Shown here: piece by piece, positions 24,915 to 33,687 of the stretch
How the letters are laid out: each line of letters opens with the position of its first letter
How positions within the stretch are numbered: position 1 is the stretch's first letter
Origin: CBFFRJ01 sp963530515
GTDB lineage: Bacteria; Pseudomonadota; Gammaproteobacteria; Enterobacterales; Enterobacteriaceae
Direction of reading: 5' to 3'
Length of the DNA stretch: 64,000 nucleotides
Assembly: GCA_963530515.1 (NCBI GenBank)
Contig: CAUSEC010000003.1
Location: 124,001-188,000 of the forward strand
The notes under the pieces: model-generated
Told to the model about the DNA's origin: nothing
What the model saw: the letters and a program-made list of their open reading frames with translations, nothing else
The model's database searches: none
Translations under genes and position numbers: made by a program

Positions 24915-26189
24915 TTATTTCCAGCAGACAAGGCAGTAGTTCTTCTTACCACGACGCAGCAGCGTATAACGACCAAACAAACGGTCGCTGTCCGCGAAGA
25001 TGTACTCCGGGTCAGCCTGTTTTTCACCGTTAATGGTCACCGCATTCGAGGCGATGGTTTTGCGAGCCTGGCCGCGAGACGGCTGCAGCTCAGAATCCAC
25101 CAGCGCCTGCATCAGGTCAGCACCTTTTTCCATTTCAATCATTGGCACGCCATCCTGCGCCAGCTGTTCGAAATCTGCTTCGCTCAAATCGCTAAGGGTG
25201 CCATTAAACAGGCTCTCAGTAATGCGTTTTGCCGCTACCAGACCTTCTTCACCGTGCACCAGTTTCGTGACCAGCTCCGCCAGCACATACTGTGCACGTG
25301 GCGCTTTACCGCTGTTTTTATCTTCTTCTTCCAGCGCATTAATGTCTGCGATGTCCATGAAGGTGAAGAATTTGAGGAAACGGTACACGTCCGCATCGGC
25401 GGTGTTGATCCAGAACTGATAGAACTTGTACGGGCTGGTTTTCTTCGGATCTAACCAGACTGCGCCACCTTCGGTTTTACCGAATTTGGTTCCATCCGCT
25501 TTGGTGATCAGTGGAACGGTCAGACCGAAGACCTGATTCTGGTGCAGACGACGGGTCAGATCGATACCGGAGGTGATATTACCCCACTGATCGGAACCGC
25601 CGATTTGCAACGCCACGCCGTGCAGATTGTTCAGGCAAGCGAAGTCATAGCCCTGCAGCAGGTTGTAGGAAAACTCGGTGAACGAGATGCCCTGATCGTC
25701 ACGGTTCAGACGCTGCTTCACCGCTTCTTTGTTGATCATCTGGTTTACAGAGAAGTGCTTGCCGATATCACGCAGGAAGGTCAGCACGTTCATGCCGCCA
25801 AACCAGTCATAGTTATTGGCCGCAATCGCTGAGTTTTCGCCACAGTCGAAGTCGAGGAACGGGGCAACCTGTTTGCGGATTTTGTCCACCCACTCCTGCA
25901 CGGTGTCTTCGGTGTTCAGTTTACGCTCTGCGGCTTTAAAGCTTGGGTCACCAATCAGACCCGTTGCGCCGCCGACCAGTGCAACAGGTTTGTGACCTGC
26001 CTGCTGGAAGCGTTTCAGGCATAACAAAGGAACAAGATGCCCCAAATGCAAGCTGTCAGCGGTGGGATCGAAGCCGCAATAGAGCGCGATCGGGCCTTGC
26101 GCCAGTCGCTCTGCTAACGCTTCCTCGTCCGTCACCTGGGCTACCAGCCCGCGCTCTTGCAATTGTTTAATCAAGTTACTGCTTGCCAT
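24915..26189 (-). CDS. tyrS: Tyrosyl-tRNA synthetase
   Basis: Class I aminoacyl-tRNA synthetase, 424 residues as in K-12. The HIGH-like motif is HLGH (in DSLHLGHLVPL), the KMSKS-like loop is KFGKT, and an S4-type RNA-binding domain forms the C-terminal 80 residues (SRGQARKTI). The start at 26189 (MASSNLIKQLQERG) has GGAGAATTT upstream. pdxH lies upstream in the same orientation. Confidence 0.97.
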   Translation of the reverse strand: MASSNLIKQLQERGLVAQVTDEEALAERLAQGPIALYCGFDPTADSLHLGHLVPLLCLKRFQQAGHKPVALVGGATGLIGDPSFKAAERKLNTEDTVQEWVDKIRKQVAPFLDFDCGENSAIAANNYDWFGGMNVLTFLRDIGKHFSVNQMINKEAVKQRLNRDDQGISFTEFSYNLLQGYDFACLNNLHGVALQIGGSDQWGNITSGIDLTRRLHQNQVFGLTVPLITKADGTKFGKTEGGAVWLDPKKTSPYKFYQFWINTADADVYRFLKFFTFMDIADINALEEEDKNSGKAPRAQYVLAELVTKLVHGEEGLVAAKRITESLFNGTLSDLSEADFEQLAQDGVPMIEMEKGADLMQALVDSELQPSRGQARKTIASNAVTINGEKQADPEYIFADSDRLFGRYTLLRRGKKNYCLVCWK

Positions 26190-26314
26190 CAAATTCTCCA
26201 TTTAAAACGACTGCACCTCTGTCGGTACACGACTTTTCGCCAGTTACGAAAGCTACATAGAATAAAGCGCCGGATGCAGTAGCACCAGCGCTTAGCACAA
26301 CATTTTTTCAGGGA

Positions 26315-26971
26315 TTACGGCGCGAGTCGGTCAATTTTCCAGGCGTCGTTTTCGCGTTGATACAAAAAACGATCGTGCAGACGGTTGGCACCGCCCTGCC
26401 AGAATTCCATTTGCTCGATACTGACGCGGAATCCTCCCCAGAAACTCGGCAGTGGCACTTCGCCCTGCTGGAACTTTTGCTTGAGTTCAAGGAATTTGCT
26501 TTCCAGGATCCCACGAGCAGAAATGCGGCTGGATTGCTGTGAGACCCAGGCACCAATCTGGCTGTCACGCGGGCGACTATGGAAATACTTCACCACGTCC
26601 AGTGTGGAAAGGCGCTCCGCCTTGCCGATGACCATGACCTGACGTTCCAGCATGTGCCACGGGAAAAGCAGGCTAATCGCGGGGTTTTTCTCGATGTGAT
26701 GCGCTTTGCGGCTGCCGAGGTTGGTGTAAAACACCAGCCCGCGCTCATCATAATGCTTGAGCAGGACAATACGCTGATACGGCTGCCCGGTTTCATCTAC
26801 GGTGGCGACCACCATGGCCGTCGGGTCAGCCAGTTTGGCTTCACATGCCTGTCCCAACCAACGTTCAAAAAGTGGCAAAGGCTCAGCGGGCAGGTCGTTT
26901 CGGCGGAGTCCGCCTTTGGTGTATTCACGGCGCAGGTGCGCGATTTGCTGCAATTGATCGTTATCAGACAT
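26315..26971 (-). CDS. pdxH: Pyridoxamine/pyridoxine 5'-phosphate oxidase
   Basis: FMN enzyme making pyridoxal 5'-phosphate from the pyridoxine or pyridoxamine phosphates. 218 residues with FMN-contact RIVLLKHYDE and FYTNLGSRKA, and the C-terminal substrate segment NRLHDRFLYQRENDAWKIDRLAP, all as in K-12. The start at 26971 matches K-12; an in-frame ATG at 26992 would add seven residues and neither has a strong ribosome site. Since pdxY is absent nearby, PdxH and PdxK would carry salvage. Confidence 0.95.
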   Translation of the reverse strand: MSDNDQLQQIAHLRREYTKGGLRRNDLPAEPLPLFERWLGQACEAKLADPTAMVVATVDETGQPYQRIVLLKHYDERGLVFYTNLGSRKAHHIEKNPAISLLFPWHMLERQVMVIGKAERLSTLDVVKYFHSRPRDSQIGAWVSQQSSRISARGILESKFLELKQKFQQGEVPLPSFWGGFRVSIEQMEFWQGGANRLHDRFLYQRENDAWKIDRLAP

Positions 26972-27028
26972 GGCGTTAGCGAAATCAGTCATTAGGTGGG
27001 GCTATTGTGCGCCCCCCCTGCAAAAATC

Positions 27029-27352
27029 TCAACGCTGCGGATTCTGTAGCTGACAGTTGTTCAGCACGATGCGGTCGCGTTTGTAGACCGTGGCCGTGTC
27101 CCCTTTTGACCAGAAGACGTACACCCCGTCGGTGTATCGCGCACCGGAGGCTGACAGCCCTTGCTCAAGGGTCAATAACTTATCGTCATAGACAAAACGT
27201 GCTTCCTGGCGGGTTTTATTCAGCTTCACGCTGAGCGGTTTTTCCTCGCACTGGTATTCCAGCGTATCGGTATGCATTCTTTCAACGAATTGATTGTAGT
27301 AACTGCACCCGGCAAGCAGGGCGGGCAGGCAAGCGATCAGTATTTTTTTCAT
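27029..27352 (-). CDS. mliC: MliC, membrane-bound C-type lysozyme inhibitor
   Basis: 107-residue outer-membrane lipoprotein. Signal MKKILIACLPALLAGC with lipobox LLAGC, so cleavage is before Cys16. The mature domain has the MliC/PliC pattern YQCEEKPLSV, SASGARYTDG (inhibitor loop) and YKRDRIVLNNC. The start at 27352 is chosen because the signal peptide begins there. Confidence 0.92.
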   Translation of the reverse strand: MKKILIACLPALLAGCSYYNQFVERMHTDTLEYQCEEKPLSVKLNKTRQEARFVYDDKLLTLEQGLSASGARYTDGVYVFWSKGDTATVYKRDRIVLNNCQLQNPQR

Positions 27353-27446
27353 GCGGCGTATCCACGACGGTCCAGGTCTGGAGAATGCGACGAACATCCT
27401 CCCTAAAACCCGGAGTCTAGCGGTACGTTGCCTGCCTGAAAGTCAG

Positions 27447-28571
27447 TTAACTCTGATTCTGTCGAGGATTGGCGGGAAAAATAGCCCCCAGCACGGTAGG
27501 TTGTGACGCGCCGGTCACCGATGGCAAATTACCCGGCAAACCCGCCAGCGTGCGCCAGGCAAGCCAGGCGAAGGCCAGCGCTTCCATATCATCACCGCTA
27601 ATGCCCGCCTCATCGGTGGTGGTGACCTCCGTACCCGGTAACAGGGCGGACAGACGCGCCATTACCAGAGGATTACGGCTGCCACCGCCGCAGACCAACA
27701 GACGGTCGCAGCCACCGCTCAGCAGCACCTGCTCAGAGATGGTCACCGCAGTCAGTTCGGTCAGTGTGGTTCCCACATCGCGAGGATCCAGCGCCGGGAA
27801 GTGGGCAAGATGACGTTCCAGCCAGCCATAGTTGAAATATTCCCGCCCGGTGCTTTTGGGGGCCGCGGCAGCAAAATAGGGATCGCTCAGCATGTTCTGC
27901 AGCAGCGGGATAATGACTTTGCCTCCGCTCGCCCACTGAGCGTCTTTATCGTAGGGCTTGCCGAGCTGACGCCAGATCCAGGCGTCCATCAGCATGTTGC
28001 CCGGCCCGGTGTCATAGCCTCTGACAGGTTTGCCCGGGAAGAGTAAGGAGACGTTGGCGATACCGCCGATATTGAGCACCATTCGCCGCTCAGTCGGGTG
28101 GGCCAGTAAGGCGTGATGGAATGCAGGCACCAGCGGTGCGCCCTGCCCGCCAAGTGCAATATCACGGCGGCGGAAATCCCCGACCACGGTCACGCCCGTA
28201 CGGGCAGCAATCTGGTTGTTGTCGCCAATTTGCATCGTATGCGGCTCGTCACCCACCGGCTCATGCCAGACGGTCTGACCGTGGCAGCCAATCGCCACAA
28301 TATCTTTGGCACTAAGATGCTCTTGCGTCATTAGCGCCTGTACCGCGTCGGCAAAGAGTTTGCCTAGCTGGCTGTCCAGTCGCCCCAGTTGCGACAGAGT
28401 AAGCGGCTGCCCCTGGCAAACACCCAGAATCGCCTCTTTCATGGCGATAGGCATAGGCCAGGTCAGGCTTGCCTGTTGCGCGACCATCCGTTCGTCAATC
28501 GCCGCAAGAACCACATCTACGCCATCCAGACTCGTTCCCGACATCACGCCAATGTAGCGACCCGATTTCAT
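27447..28571 (-). CDS. anmK: Anhydro-N-acetylmuramic acid kinase
   Basis: Converts 1,6-anhydroMurNAc from murein turnover to MurNAc 6-phosphate in cell-wall recycling. The 374-residue ASKHA-fold kinase has the ATP-binding segment GVMSGTSLDGVDVV at its N-terminus, GCHGQTVWHEP, and VCGGGSRNP near the C-terminus. An AGGAAG ribosome site supports the start at 28571; the longer frame adds 19 unrelated residues. Transcribed towards mliC. Confidence 0.95.
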   Translation of the reverse strand: MKSGRYIGVMSGTSLDGVDVVLAAIDERMVAQQASLTWPMPIAMKEAILGVCQGQPLTLSQLGRLDSQLGKLFADAVQALMTQEHLSAKDIVAIGCHGQTVWHEPVGDEPHTMQIGDNNQIAARTGVTVVGDFRRRDIALGGQGAPLVPAFHHALLAHPTERRMVLNIGGIANVSLLFPGKPVRGYDTGPGNMLMDAWIWRQLGKPYDKDAQWASGGKVIIPLLQNMLSDPYFAAAAPKSTGREYFNYGWLERHLAHFPALDPRDVGTTLTELTAVTISEQVLLSGGCDRLLVCGGGSRNPLVMARLSALLPGTEVTTTDEAGISGDDMEALAFAWLAWRTLAGLPGNLPSVTGASQPTVLGAIFPANPRQNQS

Positions 28572-28710
28572 ACGTCTTCCTTCGTTGCGAAACTGAGGGA
28601 TATCACTCCACCATAAAATGGTGGGCATGACTATCGATTACAAATACTTTTTAACAATCAAGTCAGACTTTATCCCGTCGTAAATTGCCGCCTCTGGCAT
28701 ATAATCGGCT

Positions 28711-28745
28711 CGTTTAAACATGGTTAAACCCGGTGCAGGTATTAT
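28711..28745 (+). promoter_or_regulatory. PhoP box and promoter of slyB
   Basis: Direct repeat CGTTTA-AACAT-GGTTAA (28711-28727) fits the PhoP box (T/G)GTTTA-N5-(T/G)GTTTA. It is followed after 12 bases by the -10 element TATTAT (28740-28745). This spacing is the classical PhoP-activated promoter layout, and slyB is a known PhoP target in E. coli and Salmonella. Confidence 0.85.
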
Positions 28746-28853
28746 TTCTGTCACGTTTTGGCAGAAGACATGACCAGGAATGGCGAGATGCCATATAATT
28801 TAATCATGACGGATGCTCAACCGAGCGCGTTTTGGTGAACAGGAGATTCATAA

Positions 28854-29321
28854 ATGATGTTACGTGCACTGGCAGTTACGCTGGTTGGTTTCACTCTGGC
28901 GGGTTGTGTTAACGATAATTCTCTCTCCGGAGACGTTTACACCGCCTCTGAAGCCAAACAGGTGCAAAATGTCACTTACGGCACCATTGTCAATGTTCGT
29001 CAGGTGCAGATTCAGGGCGGCGATGAAAACAACGTGATTGGTGCGCTGGGTGGTGCTGTACTGGGCGGTTTCCTGGGTAACACCGTAGGCGGTGGTACCG
29101 GGCGTTCACTCGCAACCGCAGCGGGTGCTGTGGCAGGCGGTGTCGCCGGTCAGGGCGTGCAGGGTGCCATGAACAAATCCCAGGGCGTCGAGCTGGAAAT
29201 TCGTAAAGACGATGGCAGCAGCATTATGGTCGTGCAGAAACAAGGTAACTCTCGTTTCGCCGCTGGCCAGCGTGTTGCACTGGCAACCAACGGTCGTCAG
29301 GTTACCGTCTCTCCGCGTTAA
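28854..29321 (+). CDS. slyB: SlyB outer-membrane lipoprotein
   Basis: 155 residues with a lipoprotein signal (LAGC, lipidated Cys18) and a Gly-rich glycine-zipper segment (GALGGAVLGGFLGNTVGGGT, about 63-82) that can span the membrane. SlyB belongs to the PhoPQ stress regulon and in E. coli shields outer-membrane proteins under envelope stress. AGGAG precedes the ATG pair. Confidence 0.95.
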   Translation: MMLRALAVTLVGFTLAGCVNDNSLSGDVYTASEAKQVQNVTYGTIVNVRQVQIQGGDENNVIGALGGAVLGGFLGNTVGGGTGRSLATAAGAVAGGVAGQGVQGAMNKSQGVELEIRKDDGSSIMVVQKQGNSRFAAGQRVALATNGRQVTVSPR

Positions 29322-29332
29322 GTTAAGCGCAA

Positions 29333-29361
29333 AAAAAAGCCTTGTATCAACAAGGCTTTTT
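29333..29361. terminator. Bidirectional terminator between slyB and slyA
   Basis: AAGCCTTG/CAAGGCTT stem with eight A on the left and T-rich sequence on the right, serving the convergent genes. Confidence 0.85.
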
Positions 29362-29366
29362 GCGTT

Positions 29367-29807
29367 TTAGTCTTTCGACTGCAGTTCAATAATATTTTGT
29401 TCCAGGCGCGAAATCAGACCAATCAACAGTTCAAGCTCCTGGGCAGAAATCCCGGAGAGAATCTCCCCCCGCGTTTTCTTAATAACCATTTCCATCTCTT
29501 CAATGATGGGGTCAGCTTTTTCCGTCAATTTGATCCGTTTTGCACGGCGATCGTTGGCACACGTCTGTCGAGAAATAAGGCCTTTCTCTTCCAGTTGGTC
29601 CAAAGTGCGCACCAGCGAAGGCTGCTCTATGCCAATCGCTTTTGCCAGTTGAATTTGCGACTGATCGGGCGGAAGCTGATGAATGTTATGCAGCGTAACC
29701 CAATGCGTTTGCGTCAATTCCAGAGGTTTCAGGCGATGGTCAATTAATGCACGCCAGATGCGCACTAAGCGTGCCAGATCAGAACCTAATGGCGATTCCA
29801 ATTTCAT
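29367..29807 (-). CDS. slyA: SlyA, MarR-family transcription regulator
   Basis: 146-residue winged-helix dimer, virtually the K-12 protein with a slightly longer C-terminus. The recognition helix region is IEQPSLVRTLDQLEEKGLI, and the wing contains CANDRRAKRIKLTEKA. SlyA competes with H-NS at many enteric promoters. Its consensus operator lies ten bases upstream of the start codon, as expected for autoregulation. Confidence 0.95.
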   Translation of the reverse strand: MKLESPLGSDLARLVRIWRALIDHRLKPLELTQTHWVTLHNIHQLPPDQSQIQLAKAIGIEQPSLVRTLDQLEEKGLISRQTCANDRRAKRIKLTEKADPIIEEMEMVIKKTRGEILSGISAQELELLIGLISRLEQNIIELQSKD

Positions 29808-29817
29808 CTCCTTATAA

Positions 29818-29829
29818 TTAGCTTGCTAA
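29818..29829. promoter_or_regulatory. SlyA operator of slyA
   Basis: TTAGCTTGCTAA is the exact reverse complement of the published SlyA consensus TTAGCAAGCTAA. Its position just upstream of slyA supports autoregulation. Confidence 0.85.
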
Positions 29830-29982
29830 GTTATTATACTGATTTTAGAATAGTGTGCAGCATTTATATTGCTAAAACAAATGCATTGCTCTGTTCGCGT
29901 CGCCACTGCTTCCTTTCCTCCTTCATGCGATGAATCTATGCTGTAGAAACGTAGCAGTGATGCTTTAAAAGGATGAAAACGC

Positions 29983-30219
29983 GTGACGTTACCCTTCCAT
30001 TCCCCTGCACTGCCCTTGCAAGACCTGATATTCGGCGCATCGGTCTATTTTCCGCCGATCTTTAAAGCGGTCATCCTGGGTTTTTTACTCTGGCTGGTTG
30101 CCCACCGACTGCTGCGTGACTGGATGTACGCTGGCGATATCTGGCACCCCATTTTAATGGACCTTTCTCTGTTCGTGATTGCGATCGGCGCTTCGCTCGC
30201 AATTCTGATGGCGTTTTGA
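29983..30219 (+). CDS. ydhI: YdhI, DUF1656 small membrane protein
   Basis: 78 residues, two predicted membrane helices, DUF1656 (AaeX-like). GTG start at 29983 with AAAAGGA upstream. It is divergent from slyA and heads the ydhIJK set. In the related aaeXAB efflux operon the equivalent small protein has no proven role. The stop lies directly before the ydhJ start. Confidence 0.88.
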   Translation: MTLPFHSPALPLQDLIFGASVYFPPIFKAVILGFLLWLVAHRLLRDWMYAGDIWHPILMDLSLFVIAIGASLAILMAF

Positions 30220-30221
30220 TT

Positions 30222-31079
30222 ATGCAACTGAAGTCTTTGAAGTATTTTTCAACACTGCTGGTTCTGGCGGTGGCTATTGTGGCTGGGTGGTGGCTATGGA
30301 ATTTTTACATGCAATCGCCATGGACACGCGACGGAAAGGTGCGGGCTGAACAGGTCAGCATCACGCCACAGGTGTCCGGGAGCATCACAGCGCTGAATAT
30401 CAAAGATAATCAGTTTGTGAAGGCGGGTGACGTCTTGTTTCGTATCGACGAAACGCCCTACGAGATTGCCGTGCTCAACGCGCAGGCACAGCTGGCGCGG
30501 GCACAGACCGACCTGTCTAAAGCCAATAATGAAGCCAATCGCCGCCGCCATCTGTCGCAGGGCTATATCTCTGCGGAAGATCTGGATACGGCCAATATTA
30601 ACGTCAAAGCCATGCAGGCAAGCGTGGCTGTCGCGCAGGCTCAGCTGGAGCAAGCCCAGTGGCAGCGGGAACAAACCACGGTGAAAGCGCCGGTTGACGG
30701 CTGGGTGACGAATCTCTCCACGCGCACCGGCAACTATGCCACCGCCGGGCAGCCGGTTTTCGCGCTGGTCGACAGCCATTCGTTTTATGTCGTGGGCTAT
30801 TTCGAAGAGACAAAACTGCGCCATATCCGGGAAGGCGATGCGGCAAACATCGTGTTATACAGCGGCAACGTTACGTTACAGGGTCACGTTTCCAGCATCG
30901 GGCGTGCCATCTACGATCAGAGTGTCGAAACAGACAGCGGACTGGTCCCGGACATCAAACCGAATGTTCCGTGGGTTCGCCTGGCGCAACGCGTACCAGT
31001 GCGTATCCAGTTTGATGCCGTGCCGGATAACGTCACACTGATCTCCGGCACCACCTGCACCGTCTCGATTGGTCAGTAA
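30222..31079 (+). CDS. ydhJ: YdhJ, HlyD-type periplasmic adaptor
   Basis: 285 residues as in K-12. N-terminal membrane anchor (about 9-28), then a lipoyl-like/coiled-coil membrane-fusion region (SVTP-like ISITPQVSGSI, ANNEANRRRHL, VKAPVDGWVTNL) and a beta-barrel end (VRLAQRVPVRI). It is the partner of the FUSC-type pump YdhK, similar to AaeA/AaeB aromatic-acid efflux. The ATG at 30222 matches K-12. Confidence 0.9.
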   Translation: MQLKSLKYFSTLLVLAVAIVAGWWLWNFYMQSPWTRDGKVRAEQVSITPQVSGSITALNIKDNQFVKAGDVLFRIDETPYEIAVLNAQAQLARAQTDLSKANNEANRRRHLSQGYISAEDLDTANINVKAMQASVAVAQAQLEQAQWQREQTTVKAPVDGWVTNLSTRTGNYATAGQPVFALVDSHSFYVVGYFEETKLRHIREGDAANIVLYSGNVTLQGHVSSIGRAIYDQSVETDSGLVPDIKPNVPWVRLAQRVPVRIQFDAVPDNVTLISGTTCTVSIGQ

Positions 31080-31081
31080 GT

Positions 31082-33094
31082 GTGAAAGGTCCGATTCCCT
31101 TTCCCTGGTCAACGGCAACGGCGGGTCAGTGGCGCTACGCCATCCGCAACAGCGTGGCCATGTGTCTGGCCCTCACTATCGCTTATTACCTCGACCTGGA
31201 TGAACCCTACTGGGCGATGACCTCCGCAGCGGTGGTGAGTTTCCCCACCGTCGGCGGAGTTATCAGCAAGAGCCTGGGGCGCGTCGCGGGCAGTCTGATG
31301 GGTGCCTGTGCAGCGCTGATTATTGCCGGGCATACGCTTAACGATCCGTGGCTTTTCCTTTTCGCGATGGCCGGCTGGATTGGCCTGTGCACCTGGGCGT
31401 GTGCGCAGTTCAGTAATAACGTGGCCTACGCCTTTCAGCTCGCGGGCTACACCGCGGCCATTATCGCCTTCCCGGTTATCAATATCACCGATACCACCGA
31501 GCTTTGGGACATGGCCCAGGCCCGCGTCTGCGAAGTTATGCTGGGTATTTTATGCGGTGGCATGATGATGATGATCCTGCCCAGCACCTCGGACGGCACC
31601 ACCTTACTGGCGGCACTGAAGAAGATGCACGCCCGTTTGCTGGAGCACGCCAGTCTGCTGTGGCAACCCGAGACCACGGATGCGATTCGCACGGCCCATG
31701 AAAGCGTTATTGGTCAGATCCTGACGATGAATCTGCTGCGCATCCAGGCGTTCTGGAGTCATTACCGTTTCCGCCGCCAGAATGCCTTGCTCAACTATTT
31801 ACTTCATCAGCAGCTACGCCTGACCAGCGTTATCTCCAGCCTGCGCCGTATGCTGGTTAACTGGCCGGAAGCGCCAGCCAACACGCGCACCGTCATCGAC
31901 GCGTTAGTTGCAGCACTTGCGAAGCCGCAAACCGATTTTTATACGGTGGCAAGGATTATCGCCCCACTGGCCCCCCAGGACGACAACGACTATAAACATC
32001 ATGCGTTCTGGCAGCGCCTGCGTTATTTTTGCCGTCTTTACCTCAACAGCAGCCGCTGGCTGGCGCGTGTCGAAAATGCCACGCCGGTGACCGAGCACCA
32101 GTTACCCCACCAGACCAGTCTTACTCGCTACACAGACAACACTGAAGCACTGTGGAGCGGATTACGCAGCTTTTGTGCGTTAAGTCTGGTCGGTGCCTGG
32201 ACCATTTCGGCCCAGTGGGAATCCGGTTCAGCGGCCCTGACGTTAGCCGCCATCAGTGCGGTGCTCTACTCCGTGTCGCCAGCACCTTTCCGCTCCCTGA
32301 CGCTGCTGCTACAGACGCTGTTTTTGCTCACCCTGTTCAGCTTCGTGGTTAAATTCGGCCTGATGGTACAAATCAGCGAGCTGGGTGTTTTTCTGCTGTT
32401 TCTGTTCCCGTTGCTGGCAACCATGCAGCTGTTTAAATTGCAGATACCCAAACAGGCCGGGCTCTGGGGGCAATTGATTGTCTTTATGGGATCGTTTATT
32501 TCAGTGAGCAATCCCCCGGTTTACGATCTGGCGGACTTCCTGAACGACGATCTGGCGAAAATACTCGGCGTAGCCTTAACCTGGCTGGCTTTTGCCGTTC
32601 TGCGTCCCGGCTCCGATGCGCGCAAAAGTCGTCGCCAGATACGGGCGTTGCGTCGGGAGTTTGTCGATCAGCTGAGTCGCTGGCCGTCGCGAAATGAGCA
32701 TGAATTTGAGTCCGTGGTGTATCACCATATCAGCCAGTTGAGTAACAGTCAGGATGCACTGGCGCGGCGCTGGTTATTACGCTGGGGGGTGGTGCTGCTG
32801 AACTGTTCGCACGTGGTCTGGCAATTGCGTAAATGGGAAGCGCGCTCCGATCCGCTAAGCCAGGTGCGGGATCTGTGTCTGAGCCTGCTACGTGATGTGA
32901 TGAGCGAACGTGGCGTCCAGCAACGTCCACTCAGCGTTACGCTTACCGAACTTCAGCGCATTTGCGATACGCTCGCCCGCCATCATCAACCAGCCGCCCG
33001 CGAACTCGCGGCGGTTATCTGGCGTCTGCACTGTTCTCTGTCACAGCTGGAACTGGCTCCTGCTGCAGGCTCAATTGACAACGTCACTACCTGA
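31082..33094 (+). CDS. ydhK: YdhK, FUSC/AaeB-family efflux transporter
   Basis: 670 residues as in K-12. Two blocks of membrane helices (about 25-160 and 360-500) separated and followed by cytoplasmic domains, the fusaric-acid-resistance layout. Substrate unknown; the operon layout with YdhI and YdhJ suggests export of small aromatic or weak-acid compounds. GTG start two bases after the ydhJ stop. The 3' end overlaps the convergent sodC stop by eight bases. Confidence 0.9.
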   Translation: MKGPIPFPWSTATAGQWRYAIRNSVAMCLALTIAYYLDLDEPYWAMTSAAVVSFPTVGGVISKSLGRVAGSLMGACAALIIAGHTLNDPWLFLFAMAGWIGLCTWACAQFSNNVAYAFQLAGYTAAIIAFPVINITDTTELWDMAQARVCEVMLGILCGGMMMMILPSTSDGTTLLAALKKMHARLLEHASLLWQPETTDAIRTAHESVIGQILTMNLLRIQAFWSHYRFRRQNALLNYLLHQQLRLTSVISSLRRMLVNWPEAPANTRTVIDALVAALAKPQTDFYTVARIIAPLAPQDDNDYKHHAFWQRLRYFCRLYLNSSRWLARVENATPVTEHQLPHQTSLTRYTDNTEALWSGLRSFCALSLVGAWTISAQWESGSAALTLAAISAVLYSVSPAPFRSLTLLLQTLFLLTLFSFVVKFGLMVQISELGVFLLFLFPLLATMQLFKLQIPKQAGLWGQLIVFMGSFISVSNPPVYDLADFLNDDLAKILGVALTWLAFAVLRPGSDARKSRRQIRALRREFVDQLSRWPSRNEHEFESVVYHHISQLSNSQDALARRWLLRWGVVLLNCSHVVWQLRKWEARSDPLSQVRDLCLSLLRDVMSERGVQQRPLSVTLTELQRICDTLARHHQPAARELAAVIWRLHCSLSQLELAPAAGSIDNVTT

Positions 33095-33608
33095 TTACGC
33101 CGCAGGCATAGCGTGCGCCACCACCGCCCAGCGGTTTCGGCGAATCAGACATGTTGTCACCCCCGACGTGGATCATCAGTGCTTTATTCTTCACTTCCGA
33201 GAGTTTTTTCAGTCGCGGTGCCACTACCGCATCCGTGGCTTTACCGTCGTTGTTGACCACCAGCACGGGCAAATCACCGAGGTGCCCCATCCCTTCTGGC
33301 CCTTCATGTTTGCCGGTGCTATGCGGGTCGAGGTGACCACCCGCGGCTTCGGCTGCAGAAGGTTTCCCCTCTTTTATTGCCGGTTCGCAGGAACCTTTAG
33401 CATGAACATGAAAGCCATACTCGCCGGGAGGAAGGCCATTAAGATCGGGCGTGAACGTCAGCCCTTTGTCGGATTCAGTGATGGAAACAGTACCGATTGA
33501 CGGCCCAGAACCCTCTGGTGTAACAAGGTTCATCTCAACTTTTTCACTGGCCGCCTGCGCCCCTGCGCAGACGAGCAGTGTCAATATTGCCAGACTAAAA
33601 CGCTTCAT
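33087..33608 (-). CDS. sodC: Periplasmic Cu/Zn superoxide dismutase
   Basis: 173 residues. Signal peptide MKRFSLAILTLLVCAGAQA, then a beta-barrel with copper and zinc ligands in YGFHVHAKGSC, GGHLDPHSTGKHEGPEGMGH and the late His in ALMIHVGGDNM. A disulphide joins the two family cysteines (GSCEP and RYACGVI). Monomeric periplasmic enzyme. The start at 33608 after GGAGG gives the K-12 length. Confidence 0.96.
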   Translation of the reverse strand: MKRFSLAILTLLVCAGAQAASEKVEMNLVTPEGSGPSIGTVSITESDKGLTFTPDLNGLPPGEYGFHVHAKGSCEPAIKEGKPSAAEAAGGHLDPHSTGKHEGPEGMGHLGDLPVLVVNNDGKATDAVVAPRLKKLSEVKNKALMIHVGGDNMSDSPKPLGGGGARYACGVIR

Positions 33609-33687
33609 AAGACCTCCGGTGTTCACTTTTCACCTGTAAGTTTAACGCAGGAGAAAAGATCCGCCGGAAAGTCGGACTCATCGGCAA

